Assembly: GCA_036768485.1 (NCBI GenBank)
Contig: JAVLUZ010000548.1
Location: 248,001 to 312,000, forward strand
Length of the DNA stretch: 64,000 bases
Origin: Mermis nigrescens
Lineage: Eukaryota > Nematoda > Enoplea > Mermithida > Mermithidae
Reading direction: 5' to 3'
Shown here: positions 55,331 to 64,000 of the stretch, one piece after another
Numbering within the stretch: the stretch's first letter is position 1
Layout of the letters: every line of letters starts with the position of its first letter
Made by a program: the position numbers and the translations under genes
The notes under the pieces: generated by a model
The model's input: the letters and a program-made list of their open reading frames with translations, nothing else
Told to the model about the DNA's origin: nothing
Database searches by the model: none

Positions 55331-55564
55331 TACATCATCAAAAAGCAGGGAGGTAGAGATGTTGGGCGCTGCTTCTAGCAACAGGTCGTATTGTCGCCCC
55401 ATTAAGTTGATCCGTTGGCGCGTTGGATATGGCCCGCCATAAGGGCCGTAGGTCTTGCAAACTCGAAAGCCAATATTTATATAATTATTCCACGTTGAAA
55501 CTAAACAGAGTAAATTTTCGCCGAGATTGAAATCATGGCGTTTAGTTTGAGGCTTATCGCTCAT
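55313..55564 (-). CDS. PC4-like single-strand DNA-binding protein
   Basis: 83 codons from ATG 55,564 (MSDKPQTKRHDFNLGENLL). The order is NLGENLLCLVSTWNNYINIG, FRVCKTYGPYGGPYPTRQRI, NLMGRQYDLLLEAAPNI: strand, strand, a Gly/Pro turn and the hydrophobic helix of the PC4/p15 fold, close to a full single domain. It is the first leftward gene, divergent from the polymerase across a tandem repeat array, so the two probably share control sequences. Expected to coat single-stranded replication intermediates or to aid transcription. Confidence 0.6.
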   Translation of the reverse strand: MSDKPQTKRHDFNLGENLLCLVSTWNNYINIGFRVCKTYGPYGGPYPTRQRINLMGRQYDLLLEAAPNISTSLLFDDVDFPIL

Positions 55565-55799
55565 ATCAAATCGTTAAGCAGCTAAATAAAAAATGTAGTT
55601 TTCTATAAGCACAACCGAATCCTTACGAAATGAAGCTAAGTAATGAAGCTAATGTAATGAAAATATTCTCTAGGTCTCGTTAAGCCCTGGTGATACGTAA
55701 TTTAGAACAAATAATTAAGCGAGTATAAGCTGCTATCTAAAGCTAATGGGCTACCTACAGTATTCAGAAAAACGTAATTAAGGGTATGGAAATGCAATG

Positions 55800-56310
55800 C
55801 GGGTGATTCCATTAGAAGCATGTGACGTAATGTTAATAAAAGCAATTGAGGAAATTTTAAAAAGACTATTGCATCACCCGTTTCGAACTTACATTCATTA
55901 GCTACGCGCTCTTGGCTTTATCACTCCCTCAGAAACATGTGACGTGAATGCTAATAAAAAGTAATTGAGGAGATTTGCATCTGATGCAAGTTTAAAAGAG
56001 TATTGCATCGCTCGTTTTGAGCTTACATTCATTAGCTAGCGCGCATTTGGCTTTTCCGCTCCCTTAGAAACATGTGAAGTAATGCTAATAAAAAGTAGGA
56101 TATTTTTGCAAGAGTATTGCTTTGCTCGTTTCGAGCTTGGCGGTTTGTTAGCTAGCGCGTTAATGGTAGCCTCGCTATTTGAATTTCCTCCAATAGAAAC
56201 ATGTGACGTAATGCTGATAAAAAGTAGGAAATTTTGCAAGAGTATCGCGAACGCTCGTTTTGCTTCACATTCATTAGCTAGCGCGCCTTTGGTTGATGGT
56301 ACACTCGCTA
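55800..56310 (+). promoter_or_regulatory. tandem repeat array with CRE-like motifs between divergent Polinton genes
   Basis: Four imperfect units of about 113-137 bp, near 55,820, 55,932, 56,070 and 56,200. Each has AAACATGTGACGTAATGC (variants), AATAAAAAGTA, GCAAGAGTATTGC and CATTCATTAGCTAGCGCGC. TGACGTAA is a CREB/ATF- or C/EBP-type half or hybrid site. The array lies between leftward PC4-like genes and the rightward polymerase, a logical position for a bidirectional promoter or a replication control region. Confidence 0.6.
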
Positions 56311-56408
56311 TTTGAATTTTTTTGTATTTTTTTATGAAATGTGCTAATCCTTGCAGTGTCGTTTACTATTATAATTTGTTGTTTTTAGATAATTTTATGG
56401 CGCTTTAA

Positions 56409-56700
56409 ATGAGTGGAAGCGATTATGAACTAACGCTAGATTATAGCGATTTTTCCGAATCGGAGCCTTGTGAAAAATCATACCATGCTTTGATAATAAC
56501 GATTTAGACTATATTAGCAGTAATTTGTTTGAAAGCGATAGTTTAATTACAGTCAACGAGTGGCTACCATCTGACGAACAGCAAACTGAGGTGATAATAC
56601 CTCATATGAAAGCGATAGTTTAATAACGGTCGCATCTAATGTATACCATCTGACGAACAACAAATTGTAAGGCGATTTTGCGCCGGAGGCTTTTTACGAG
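56409..56700 (+). other. putative 5' exon region of the polymerase
   Basis: ATG 56,409 opens an acidic leader (MSGSDYELTLDYSDFSESEP) that stops in frame after about 33 codons. Acidic sequence continues in another frame (YISSNLFESDSLITVNEWL). A direct repeat of about 85 bp (AAAGCGATAGTTTAAT ... CCATCTGACGAACA, twice) complicates the region. It probably contains a start exon plus an intron or indels. Confidence 0.4.
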
Positions 56701-59700
56701 TTGAGTGACCCTGTCGTGCAGCGTATTAAAATATTTAATACTGAAGGCGCCGAATATCAATTTCGATTTATAAATTCAGATCAACTCGAAAATATAAACG
56801 AACGTATACCCGCCATTTTTGATCACGCCATTAATTCAATTTGTATTAACACAAACCCAATGGCGCTAGTTGGACTACAATTTTCGCACCCAAACTTAAA
56901 TACACCTATATTGTTACATTTTAGAAGTCCCCAAAACATTACCGGAGAAATAATTTTAGCCCAAATCGAGCAAATTTTACAATCTAATCAAGAGATGAAA
57001 ATTGACTCTGAACACTCGACGATCAAAATCGTTACAGTAACACCACCAGCCGGGACCGGAAGACGCACCAAATACCTTTTGCACGAAAACTTTTTGAATC
57101 GAGCCCATGGGGGGTGTTTTATCAAGATTCTAAACAAGGACGATTTATGTCTGGCGAGGGCCCTCGTAGTAGCGAGGGCCCATTTGCACAAAGATGACCC
57201 TGCGTACCATTGGAAAACGATACGATTGGGCGATATTAGACGCCACAAAATACAGAAAACTAAGGCGCAGAAACTGATGAAGCTGGCGGGGTTAGAAAAC
57301 CACGAGGGGCCTTGTGGGATCACAGAACTCTGCAAAATACAGCAAGTCATGCTGGGCTACCAAATTGAAGTATTCGCCAAGGGCTGCTCAAACGAACTGG
57401 TCTTTGAGGGTGAGTTGTTGTATATTTTTTCTGTATTTTAATTGCTTATACATTTTAAAATTTTAAGGGCCGATAGAATGCGATAAAATCTTGCATTTGT
57501 ATTTGCACGACGGGCACTATACCGTAATTGGTAGAATTAAAGGTTTATTTTCATTGTGCTATTTTTGCGAGTCTTGTAACGTTGCCTACAAGCAGAGGGA
57601 AGCACACAGATGCGCTAAAAAATGTGCTTCTTGCTATCATTCTCCACCCTGCGTAAAAGAAGAATTTTTGACTTGTTCTACGTGCAACCGATATTTCTAC
57701 AATTATACGTGCTTTGAAAATCACCGCAGAATCTATAAATCACGAGGGAAAAAGGGCCCAATCGATAGTTCTGTTTGTATGCGAATACAGCGTTGTAAAC
57801 GATGTGGTAGACATTTTAGGAAATCCAACAAGAAGAAAAAACACAAATGCGGATATTTTCACTGTCGAACTTGCAAGAAAGAAGTGCTGATAAAAGGTTT
57901 AAAAAAATTTTTATTTTCCGTAAATTTTTTCCTTAATTTTCAGTTTTTAGATCATTTATGCTACATGCAAAAAATTACGACGGAGGAGGAAGAAAACTTG
58001 ATAGATCCAGGTTATGTAGAGGACGAGGAAAGACCGAGTAAGCGAGAAAAGGAAGAAATTATTCCTTGTTTTGTGTTTTTCGATTTTGAGGCTACCCAGG
58101 AGCGTGTCTTGAAAGACACGTCTTACGGACCCGAGCTAGAGCACATCCCCAATTTGTGCATAGCTCATATCGTGTGTGACACTTGTCGTAACAAGGAACT
58201 TTCTACGTGCTATCGTTGCGGTGAAAATAGGAGAATATTTGCAGGTGAAAACTGCGTTGATGATTTTTGTACATTTTTATTTTCCATGAAACACGTGACG
58301 GCGATAGCTCACAATGCAAAGGGATACGACGGCCAGTTTATCTTGCAGTTTTTCTTTCGGCAAGGAATAGTACCAAAGATTATTAGCAAGGGTAAAAACA
58401 AATAAGTTTTAAGCATAATTTTAATATTTTAAAGTGTTTAAATTTTGAAACAGGCCTCGAGCTCATGTCCATTTCGCACGGATCAGTAAGGATAATCGAT
58501 TCTTTTAATTTTTTGCCAATGAAACTGGCAAATTTACCAAAAACGTTTGGAATTACGGAACTGTGTAAGGGTTATTTCCCTCATGGTTTTAATACGTGCG
58601 ACAATTGGGATTACGTCGGACCATGGCCCGATGAGTGTTTTTACTTTCCAACTTCGATGAAACCAGACGAATATCAAAAATTTTACAATTGGTATAAAGA
58701 TCAAAAAGAAAAAGTGCACCTTTCTGCATTTTTCAAGTTTTTAAATTTTGTTAATTTTTTGCTTATTTATAGATTTTCAACTTCCAAGAAGAAATACTAA
58801 AATACTGCGAGAGTGACGTGACGGTTCTAAGACAGTGCAGCTTAGAGTTTCGAGACATATTCATGTCCGAGACTACAGTTGACCCGTTTGAAAAATCGCT
58901 GACAATCGCCAGCGCGTGCAATTTGGTGTTTAGGAAACTTTTTCTCAAACCGGACACAATAGGCATAATTCCGGCGGACAGTTATAGGCACGAGGAGAAA
59001 CAGTCTATAATTGCTATAAAATGGCTAAAATGGGTGTCTTTCAAGAAAAACATTTACATTAAACATAAACAAAACGGATATGAAGTCAAAATTGGTAAAT
59101 ATAAGGCGGACGGTATTTCTGGTAACGCTGTGTTTGAGTTTTATGGCTGTTTCTGGCATGGCTGCGCAAAATGTATGCCAAAACGGAACCAACTGTCCGC
59201 TAATAAGAGTTTAAATGCAAAAGAAGCGAGAGATAAGACTATGGAACGCGCAAAATTTATTGTTCAAGCAGGTTACCATTTATTTGAAATGTGGGAGTGC
59301 GACTTGCTGCGAGAAATTGCGACCAACGCCGAGATGAAACAATTTTTCGATAGCGTGGATGCAGGCGAGCCTCCAATAAACCCCGAGACGGTGAGTTAGT
59401 GTTTTTTTACAATTTTTGCGTTTCTAACATTCACTTTGCGTTTCAGCGTTCTACGGGGGGAGAACCAACGCCATAAAATTGTATCATAAAATTAAATACG
59501 ATTCCTGTGGTTCTCCGATGCAGAAAATTAATTACGCCGATATATGTAGTCTCTACCCTTATGTAAACAAGTACGGGAGGTACCCGACCGGCCACCCAAC
59601 AATTTTGACGGAAAACTTTGAAAACGTTACTCTCGAGAATCAGCCATACGAGGGCCTAATTAAATGCACCGTCTTACCGCCCAAAAAGCTGTTTCACCCC

Positions 59701-61077
59701 GTTTTGCCCTTTCGAACGGGGGAAAGCTAATGTTCCCGCTTTGTCGAACCTGTGCGACTTTGCAACAAAAGACTACGTGCGAGCACAGTGATGAAGAACG
59801 GGCGATAAAAGGCACGTGGGTGACGTTGGAGGTTTACAAAGCCCTGGCCTTGGGCTATACAGTAGCAATTTTATATTTTTGTGTGTGTTTAAATGCTAGT
59901 TTGTCAGTTTTCCAGATTGTAAAAATCTTCGAAGTGTGGCACTACGATAAGGTTGAGCAGTTTGATTCGAGAGACAACCCCAATAGCGGCTTGTTTACAG
60001 ACTACGTCAACAGCTTTATGAAGATGAAACTCGTAAGACGAGCATTTGTGTAGAGTTTAGCTTGAAGTTAACATACATTTTTGTGTGTCAGGAAGCGGAG
60101 GGATACCCTTTACACGCCCAAACGGATGAGGAAAAGCTAGATTACATTTACGACATTGAGGATCGTGAGGATATTCTGCTGGATCAGCCCAATATCGAAA
60201 AGAACCCAGGGAAACGCGCTCTTGCAAAGCTAATGCTAAACAGTTTTTGGGGAAAAGTGAGATTCGTTTTAACATAATTTTTTCTTTTCAGGCTTGTTCT
60301 AGATGATTTTTTAAGGTTTAGCTTTATGTACATGAAAATTTTTAATTTTCCTGTTAATTCAGTTTGGCCAGAGGAACAACCTGAGCAAAACTGTTTATTT
60401 CACGGATCCGGCCAAGTACTTTGCTCGCGTTTTTGATCCATCCGTAATGGTTTCGGCGATTCAGCTGATAAACGATAACATGGTTTCCGTTACGTATAAG
60501 CAACTAGACGATTTTGTTGATGTGATGCCAAACACAAACTCTGTAATCGCGGCTTACACAACAACCCACGCGCGGGCTGGAACTATATTCGTATATTGAA
60601 AAATTGGGCAAAAGGGTCCTATATTTCGATACGGACAGTATAATTTACGTTTCAAATTTAAACAAGCCGCGCGAATATCAGGTGCCCGTTGGATCCTGTC
60701 TCGGTGAAATGACCAACGAGCTGCGGGAATACGGCGAGGGGTCGTATATAACAGAATTTTGCAGCGGCGGTCCCAAAAACTACGGATTTTGCGTGTTTAG
60801 CGCAAAAGACAATAAAGAACACTTTGTACATAAAGTTCGTGGAATTACATTATGTCAAAATGTGGTTAAACGCGTAAATTTTAAGTCTTTGCGTCGCTTA
60901 GTTTACGCCTTTGTAAAACAAAATTGCAGGAGAGAAATTGTAGTTACTTTTAATCGTATTCATCGTAAAAACGAAAGTCGTAAAATTGTTTCAAAAATTA
61001 CCCCAAAGAAGTTTCGTATTGTTTACGACAAGCGAATAATATGTAGAAACTTTTCTACGCGGCCATATGGCTGGTAG
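56701..61077 (+). CDS. polB: Polinton-type family B DNA polymerase, at least nine exons
   Basis: Exons at about 56,701-57,409, 57,468-57,896, 57,951-58,391, 58,454-58,713, 58,773-59,390, 59,447-59,861, 59,916-60,032, 60,092-60,256 and 60,363-61,077. In order: N-terminal CLARALVVARAHL region, Cys/His-rich zinc segment (exon 2), exonuclease I (FFDFEATQE), II (AHNAKGYDGQF) and III (YCESDVTVL), the VFEFYGCFWHGCAKC block, polymerase A (YADICSLYPYVNKYG), B (KRALAKLMLNSFWGK) and C (YFDTDSIIY), ending NFSTRPYGW. Such enzymes replicate linear genomes, usually by protein priming. Breaks: frame slips at G runs 59,718-59,722 and 60,574-60,576, and a one-base phase mismatch at exon 5/6. All catalytic motifs are intact. 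Confidence 0.88.
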
Positions 61078-61098
61078 TTTTTGTGTATCATTATCAAT

Positions 61099-61344
61099 AA
61101 ACGCGTTTACTTGCAATGCACACATACATAATAGGTACATAAGTACTAAACAGCTAGGCAGGTGGGGGTTCCAATATATATAAACGATTGTTGAGCTAAT
61201 AAAAAGTCTTTTTATGAAAAGCGTTTAAACGCGTTTACTTGCAATGCACACATACATAATAGGTACCTAAGTACTAAACAGCTAGGCCGGGGGGTCCAAT
61301 GTATATATATATATAAACAGTTGTTGAGCTAATAAAAAGTCTTT
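61099..61344 (+). promoter_or_regulatory. tandem duplicated promoter/polyadenylation segment
   Basis: Two copies (about 61,099-61,215 and 61,226-61,344) of a unit with AAACGCGTTTACTTGC, AGTACTAAACAGCTAGG, a TATATATAAAC box and AGCTAATAAAAAGTCTTT. Each combines a possible AATAAA signal with a TATA-like box. It lies between the polymerase stop and the next ATG at 61,375. Confidence 0.6.
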
Positions 61345-61374
61345 ATTAAATTTTTGAGCATTGAGCGGCTAGAA

Positions 61375-61824
61375 ATGAATATCGTTCTCTGGTTCTTTTG
61401 GATGACAAATGTCGTTTTTGGAACGTGTTATATGCAGAGAACGGAAGAATCGCTCTCACCCACCACTAAACAAGAATCTGATTTTTCCGACGATTCTCAC
61501 CAATTGTTCATTATGACTACATCCGCCGACCCCTATAACGAATCTACAGATTTAACAAATTGCACAGAAACAGACAAAATATTGATTTTGCGTACTCCCG
61601 ATTACTTAAATAAAACTATACCGTATAACTTGACTGTTGATTGTTTTGATGACAAAAATCTGACTTGCTTCAAGATTATAGATCACACCCCCTTCATACT
61701 CGTTTGCTGCGAGGATACTTGGCATTTTATGAGCAAGCTTCCTTTTGCAAAGAGGCTATTTAGCAAGGGTTTTTTAAAGATAAAAGCGCTTGAATGCGCC
61801 GATTCGGTGACATTTGATATTTAG
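61375..61824 (+). CDS. secreted glycoprotein-like gene 1
   Basis: 149 codons from ATG 61,375. Signal peptide MNIVLWFFWMTNVVFGTC, then a Ser/Thr-rich stretch with several Asn-glycosylation sequons (NES, NCT, NKT, NLT). A Cys-rich core with CFKIIDHTPFILVCCED follows, and a C-terminal half without a membrane anchor. It is paralogous to the gene at 62,607 (shared CF-K/R-II ... P-I-x-V/I-CC). Ends TAG at 61,824, eight bases before the ATPase ATG. Role unknown: possibly a virion surface or secreted accessory protein. Not a standard Polinton core gene. Confidence 0.6.
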   Translation: MNIVLWFFWMTNVVFGTCYMQRTEESLSPTTKQESDFSDDSHQLFIMTTSADPYNESTDLTNCTETDKILILRTPDYLNKTIPYNLTVDCFDDKNLTCFKIIDHTPFILVCCEDTWHFMSKLPFAKRLFSKGFLKIKALECADSVTFDI

Positions 61825-61831
61825 CATCAAC

Positions 61832-62455
61832 ATGGACGTTAGGTGGAACCACCCTTTCAACTGTATAGTAGCGGCGCCAACAAAATCTGGAAAAACGCAT
61901 TTTGTTAAAAAATTTGTGCAATTTTCGAATCAACTCGTTAACCCCGTACCGTCTAAAATTTTTTGGTGTTTTACCGAATGGCAACCGGCGTACCAAGATT
62001 TAGTGGGAAAAGTGCATTTTGTGGAAGGACTCGGCTGTTTTGACGAATTGAAGGAAAATAAAAGCGAACATAAATTGCTAGTTTTGGACGATTTAATGTA
62101 CGACCTAAAGTCAGATTCGAGGTTGAGCGAATTGTTTACCAAGGGCTCTCATCACTGGAATTTATCAATAATACACATTGTTCAAAATGCATTTTTCGAC
62201 GGGTTGAGGACCAGTCGAATTAACGCCCAATACATTGTCTTGATGAAAAACCCCTCGGACAAGCTGCAAATACAGAATTTGGGTAGACAACTATTCCCAA
62301 ATTCGAAGCATTTCACGGAAGCATTCTTGGACGCTACGAAAGAGCCATTTGGGTACCTGCTGATCGATTTATGCCAAACTACGCCCGAGAATTTGCGACT
62401 CAGAACAAACATTTTTCCAAATGACGCTGTAAATTACGTATATTTACCTAAATAA
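61832..62455 (+). CDS. A32/FtsK-like genome-packaging ATPase
   Basis: 207 codons from ATG 61,832 (MDVRWNHPFNCIVAAPTKSG). Walker A APTKSGKTHF at residues 14-23, Walker B KLLVLDDLMYDL near 85, and a sensor-like Gln/Asn region (LSIIHIVQNAF) followed by RTSRINAQYIVLMKNPSD. Length and motifs match the compact packaging ATPase of Polintons and adenovirus-like elements, which pumps DNA into the capsid. Ends TAA 62,455. A closely following AATAAA-type signal is present. Confidence 0.9.
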   Translation: MDVRWNHPFNCIVAAPTKSGKTHFVKKFVQFSNQLVNPVPSKIFWCFTEWQPAYQDLVGKVHFVEGLGCFDELKENKSEHKLLVLDDLMYDLKSDSRLSELFTKGSHHWNLSIIHIVQNAFFDGLRTSRINAQYIVLMKNPSDKLQIQNLGRQLFPNSKHFTEAFLDATKEPFGYLLIDLCQTTPENLRLRTNIFPNDAVNYVYLPK

Positions 62456-62606
62456 CAATAAATACGACTGTTTTAGATTAAGATTTATTCTGCAGTTGCG
62501 CGGCTCTGGCAATTAGTTTATTGCTTGATTTGCTCTCTCTCTTATGGAAAATGGGCAGTGCTATTTAACTAGAAATTTATTTCAACGCGTAGTACTAAAC
62601 AGAAAT

Positions 62607-63014
62607 ATGGCTGTTGCGTCGCCAATTTTAGCTCTAATTTTCTTTATCTGTTTCTTGAGTGCCACAATTTGTGACGTTCATATGCTAAATCAGCCCCCGT
62701 GCAAAAACTCAAGCTCAGTGGTGCTTATTCATTCACCTAGCAACCAAAATAAGACGACTCTGATTCGCTTCAATGATTCAGAGAGGGCGGGGCTAATTAG
62801 ATTTATTCGCGAGAATCTAGATTGCCCCACCAAAGCCGAAGGAAAGTATCCTCTTTCGCCCGACTGTTTCCGTATTATATTCTACAAGCCCGATATTTAC
62901 ATTTGTTGCGCTTTTGATAACTTATTTCTCGAATTGCGCATTTCCTCGCTGAACTTGCCGTACAAAAGCACAATACAGCTACTTCATTCGCTCAACGCTA
63001 CATTGTCGCCCTAG
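62607..63014 (+). CDS. secreted glycoprotein-like gene 2
   Basis: 135 codons from ATG 62,607, chosen because it opens directly with the signal peptide MAVASPILALIFFICFLSAT. It then has CDVHMLNQPPCKNSSSVV, sequons NSS, NKT and NAT, and the core CFRIIFYKPDIYICCAFD aligned with gene 1 (CFKII ... PFILVCC). No C-terminal membrane anchor. Paralogous to the gene at 61,375, with the ATPase between them. Upstream codons to 62,544 are also open but lack signal-peptide logic. Confidence 0.6.
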   Translation: MAVASPILALIFFICFLSATICDVHMLNQPPCKNSSSVVLIHSPSNQNKTTLIRFNDSERAGLIRFIRENLDCPTKAEGKYPLSPDCFRIIFYKPDIYICCAFDNLFLELRISSLNLPYKSTIQLLHSLNATLSP

Positions 63015-63192
63015 CAATTTACCTCGTTTTCGTAACGCAAAATGGTTTCTGCGGCGTTTGAGTTGTTTATCAGAATGATTCATCGAAAACTTAAAAGTGA
63101 ATAATTGTTTTTTTCTAAAGAATTTGATTACAATTACGCTTATAGTGTTTTATTGCTACATTTAGCTAATTGAAATTTTAAAATCTCAAGGT

Positions 63193-63504
63193 ATGGCTAT
63201 ATCGAGTGCGGAAAAAGCTGATCTCGCCGATTTCTTTTGGACGCGCTTCACACCTGAAACAAAAGCCACATACAAAGAAAGCGTAAAAGACTACAACCTC
63301 TCCAACAGATTGTTTGGGCGCCGTCGCGTATCCTCTTTTTGGTACTTTGCCGGCCTGCTCTGTGCGGCAATGAAGCAGCGCGATTTGAAGGCCGGTTTCA
63401 TCCAAGAGCTGTTTGATTGTTTGTCGGGAGATGAAAAGCTCGATTTTTCAATTTATAACGAATGTAGCGCCACTGAGCGCGAAAAATTTTTTTGGACATT
63501 TTAA
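63193..63504 (+). CDS. unrecognised small helical protein
   Basis: 103 codons from ATG 63,193 (MAISSAEKADLADFFWTRFT) to TAA 63,504. Charged, Phe/Trp-rich, predicted helical (WYFAGLLCAAMKQRDLKAGF, FDCLSGDEKLDF). No membrane anchor or metal motif. It lies in the virion-gene half of the element, with an AT-rich promoter-like gap before it. Could be a small structural or scaffold protein; no family recognised. Confidence 0.55.
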   Translation: MAISSAEKADLADFFWTRFTPETKATYKESVKDYNLSNRLFGRRRVSSFWYFAGLLCAAMKQRDLKAGFIQELFDCLSGDEKLDFSIYNECSATEREKFFWTF

Positions 63505-63586
63505 AAAATGAACTTGGTTTCTTGGTTTAATGCGATTCTGGTTCGTATAAATTAGAGTGACGCTTAGTTTTTAGTCATTATTTATA

Positions 63587-63928
63587 ATGTCGCGTCGTCT
63601 GCATAATCATATTGACGAATTGCGTGTATTAGCTAGATGTAGTCCTAGTCTGCGAAAAGCTTATTTGAATAAAGCCAATAAAGATTTAATTTACTGTATT
63701 TCTGACGCCTGTTTTAACATATTGCAGGGTAACGTACCGCTGACACCCACTCAAAAGAAAGCACTGAGACGTTATAAAAACAACATTCACTACTTGGGGA
63801 CAAAAACGGGCACTAGTTTGACGAAAAAGCGTAACATTATTCAAAAAGGGGGGTTTTTACCATTATTGTTAGGGCCTTTACTTAGCATAGCAGCTAGCCT
63901 ACTTACGGACGTTATTAGCAAGAAATGA
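63587..63928 (+). CDS. Polinton/adintovirus small basic-hydrophobic virion protein
   Basis: 113 codons from ATG 63,587. The layout is a helical head (HIDELRVLARCSPSLRKAYL), a middle with GNVPLTPTQKKALRRYKN, a basic stretch (SLTKKRNIIQKGG) and a C-terminal hydrophobic segment (FLPLLLGPLLSIAASLL). This layout is shared by a very widespread small protein of Polintons and adintoviruses, likened to adenovirus core or membrane-active minor proteins. Probably packaged with DNA or membrane-disrupting at entry; that role is inferred. Confidence 0.75.
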   Translation: MSRRLHNHIDELRVLARCSPSLRKAYLNKANKDLIYCISDACFNILQGNVPLTPTQKKALRRYKNNIHYLGTKTGTSLTKKRNIIQKGGFLPLLLGPLLSIAASLLTDVISKK

Positions 63929-63942
63929 AATTTACAAATAAG

Positions 63943-64000
63943 ATGGTTTTGGTACCTCAAGACGTTGCGTTACAACAAGCAAATGATGAAAAATCGCCAT
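63943..64000 (+). CDS. start of the next Polinton gene, truncated by the window
   Basis: ATG 63,943 opens 19 codons (MVLVPQDVALQQANDEKSP) reaching the window end. It is 15 bp after the previous stop. By position in related elements it could be a capsid or virion gene, but nothing in this fragment shows it. Confidence 0.45.
   Translation, partial: MVLVPQDVALQQANDEKSP

Larger units (their letters stand above)
53600..64000 (+). mobile_element. Polinton/Maverick- or adintovirus-like element, right end beyond window
   Basis: Protein-primed-type family B DNA polymerase, A32/FtsK-like packaging ATPase and a Polinton-type small hydrophobic-basic protein occur together with leftward PC4-like genes. 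Polintons are 15-25 kb self-synthesising transposons related to adenovirus-like viruses. Retroviral-type integrase, cysteine protease, major and minor capsid genes are expected beyond 64,000 or left of the recognised part. No terminal inverted repeat was identified. The left limit is set where unique coding-like sequence begins and is uncertain. Confidence 0.8.

Overview
This window looks like repeat-dense, AT-rich nuclear DNA of an invertebrate animal, most likely an arthropod. Spliceosomal introns of about 55-110 nt, a Ty3/gypsy provirus-like element with an envelope-like region, PIF/Harbinger, hAT and mariner relics and a Polinton/Maverick-type virus-like element all point that way. The species cannot be named from this sequence. 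I see no conserved housekeeping gene. Almost everything recognisable is mobile or virus-derived, and the spaces between are old repeats.

Layout. 0-13.7 kb: three ancient repeat families, two of which recur near 46-50 kb, long (TA)n tracts, a broken PIF/Harbinger transposase (6.76-8.33 kb, minus strand, with one intron) and a nearby BESS-motif exon. 13.8-20.3 kb (plus): a decayed Ty3/gypsy element (gag, zinc knuckle, protease, RT, RNase H, integrase) whose RT is split by an 851-bp mariner-like MITE. 20,526-31,036 (minus): a second gypsy-like element with 207/208-bp LTRs, a CTAT target duplication, a polypurine tract and a primer-binding-site candidate. Its order is unusual: gag, then an envelope-like region, then protease and pol. 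A hAT-type MITE with a perfect 8-bp duplication sits in its gag. 31-34.6 kb: mostly featureless, with one small secreted-protein relic.

34,637-42,987: a very large inverted repeat, two arms of about 3.6 kb around a 1.15-kb unique centre. Each arm carries a spliced gene with a PC4-like region and a tandem pair of paralogous small genes. The centre carries another PC4-like exon. The same PC4-like signature occurs in the Polinton at 55 kb, so the palindrome appears to be a relative or derivative of that virus-like lineage. This is the best candidate for an undescribed system.

43-46 kb: a DDE-type transposon gene interrupted by another hAT MITE, and further MITE copies. 46-53.6 kb: old repeats. 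53.6-64 kb (continuing past the end): a Polinton/adintovirus-like element. It has leftward PC4-like genes, a central repeat array with CRE-like motifs, a rightward family B DNA polymerase split by at least eight short introns, two paralogous secreted glycoprotein-like genes flanking an A32/FtsK-like packaging ATPase, and small virion-protein-like genes. Replication, packaging and capsid-associated functions are therefore visible. The integrase, protease and major capsid genes would have to lie outside the window.

Positions are read by eye. Boundaries of old repeats are approximate.
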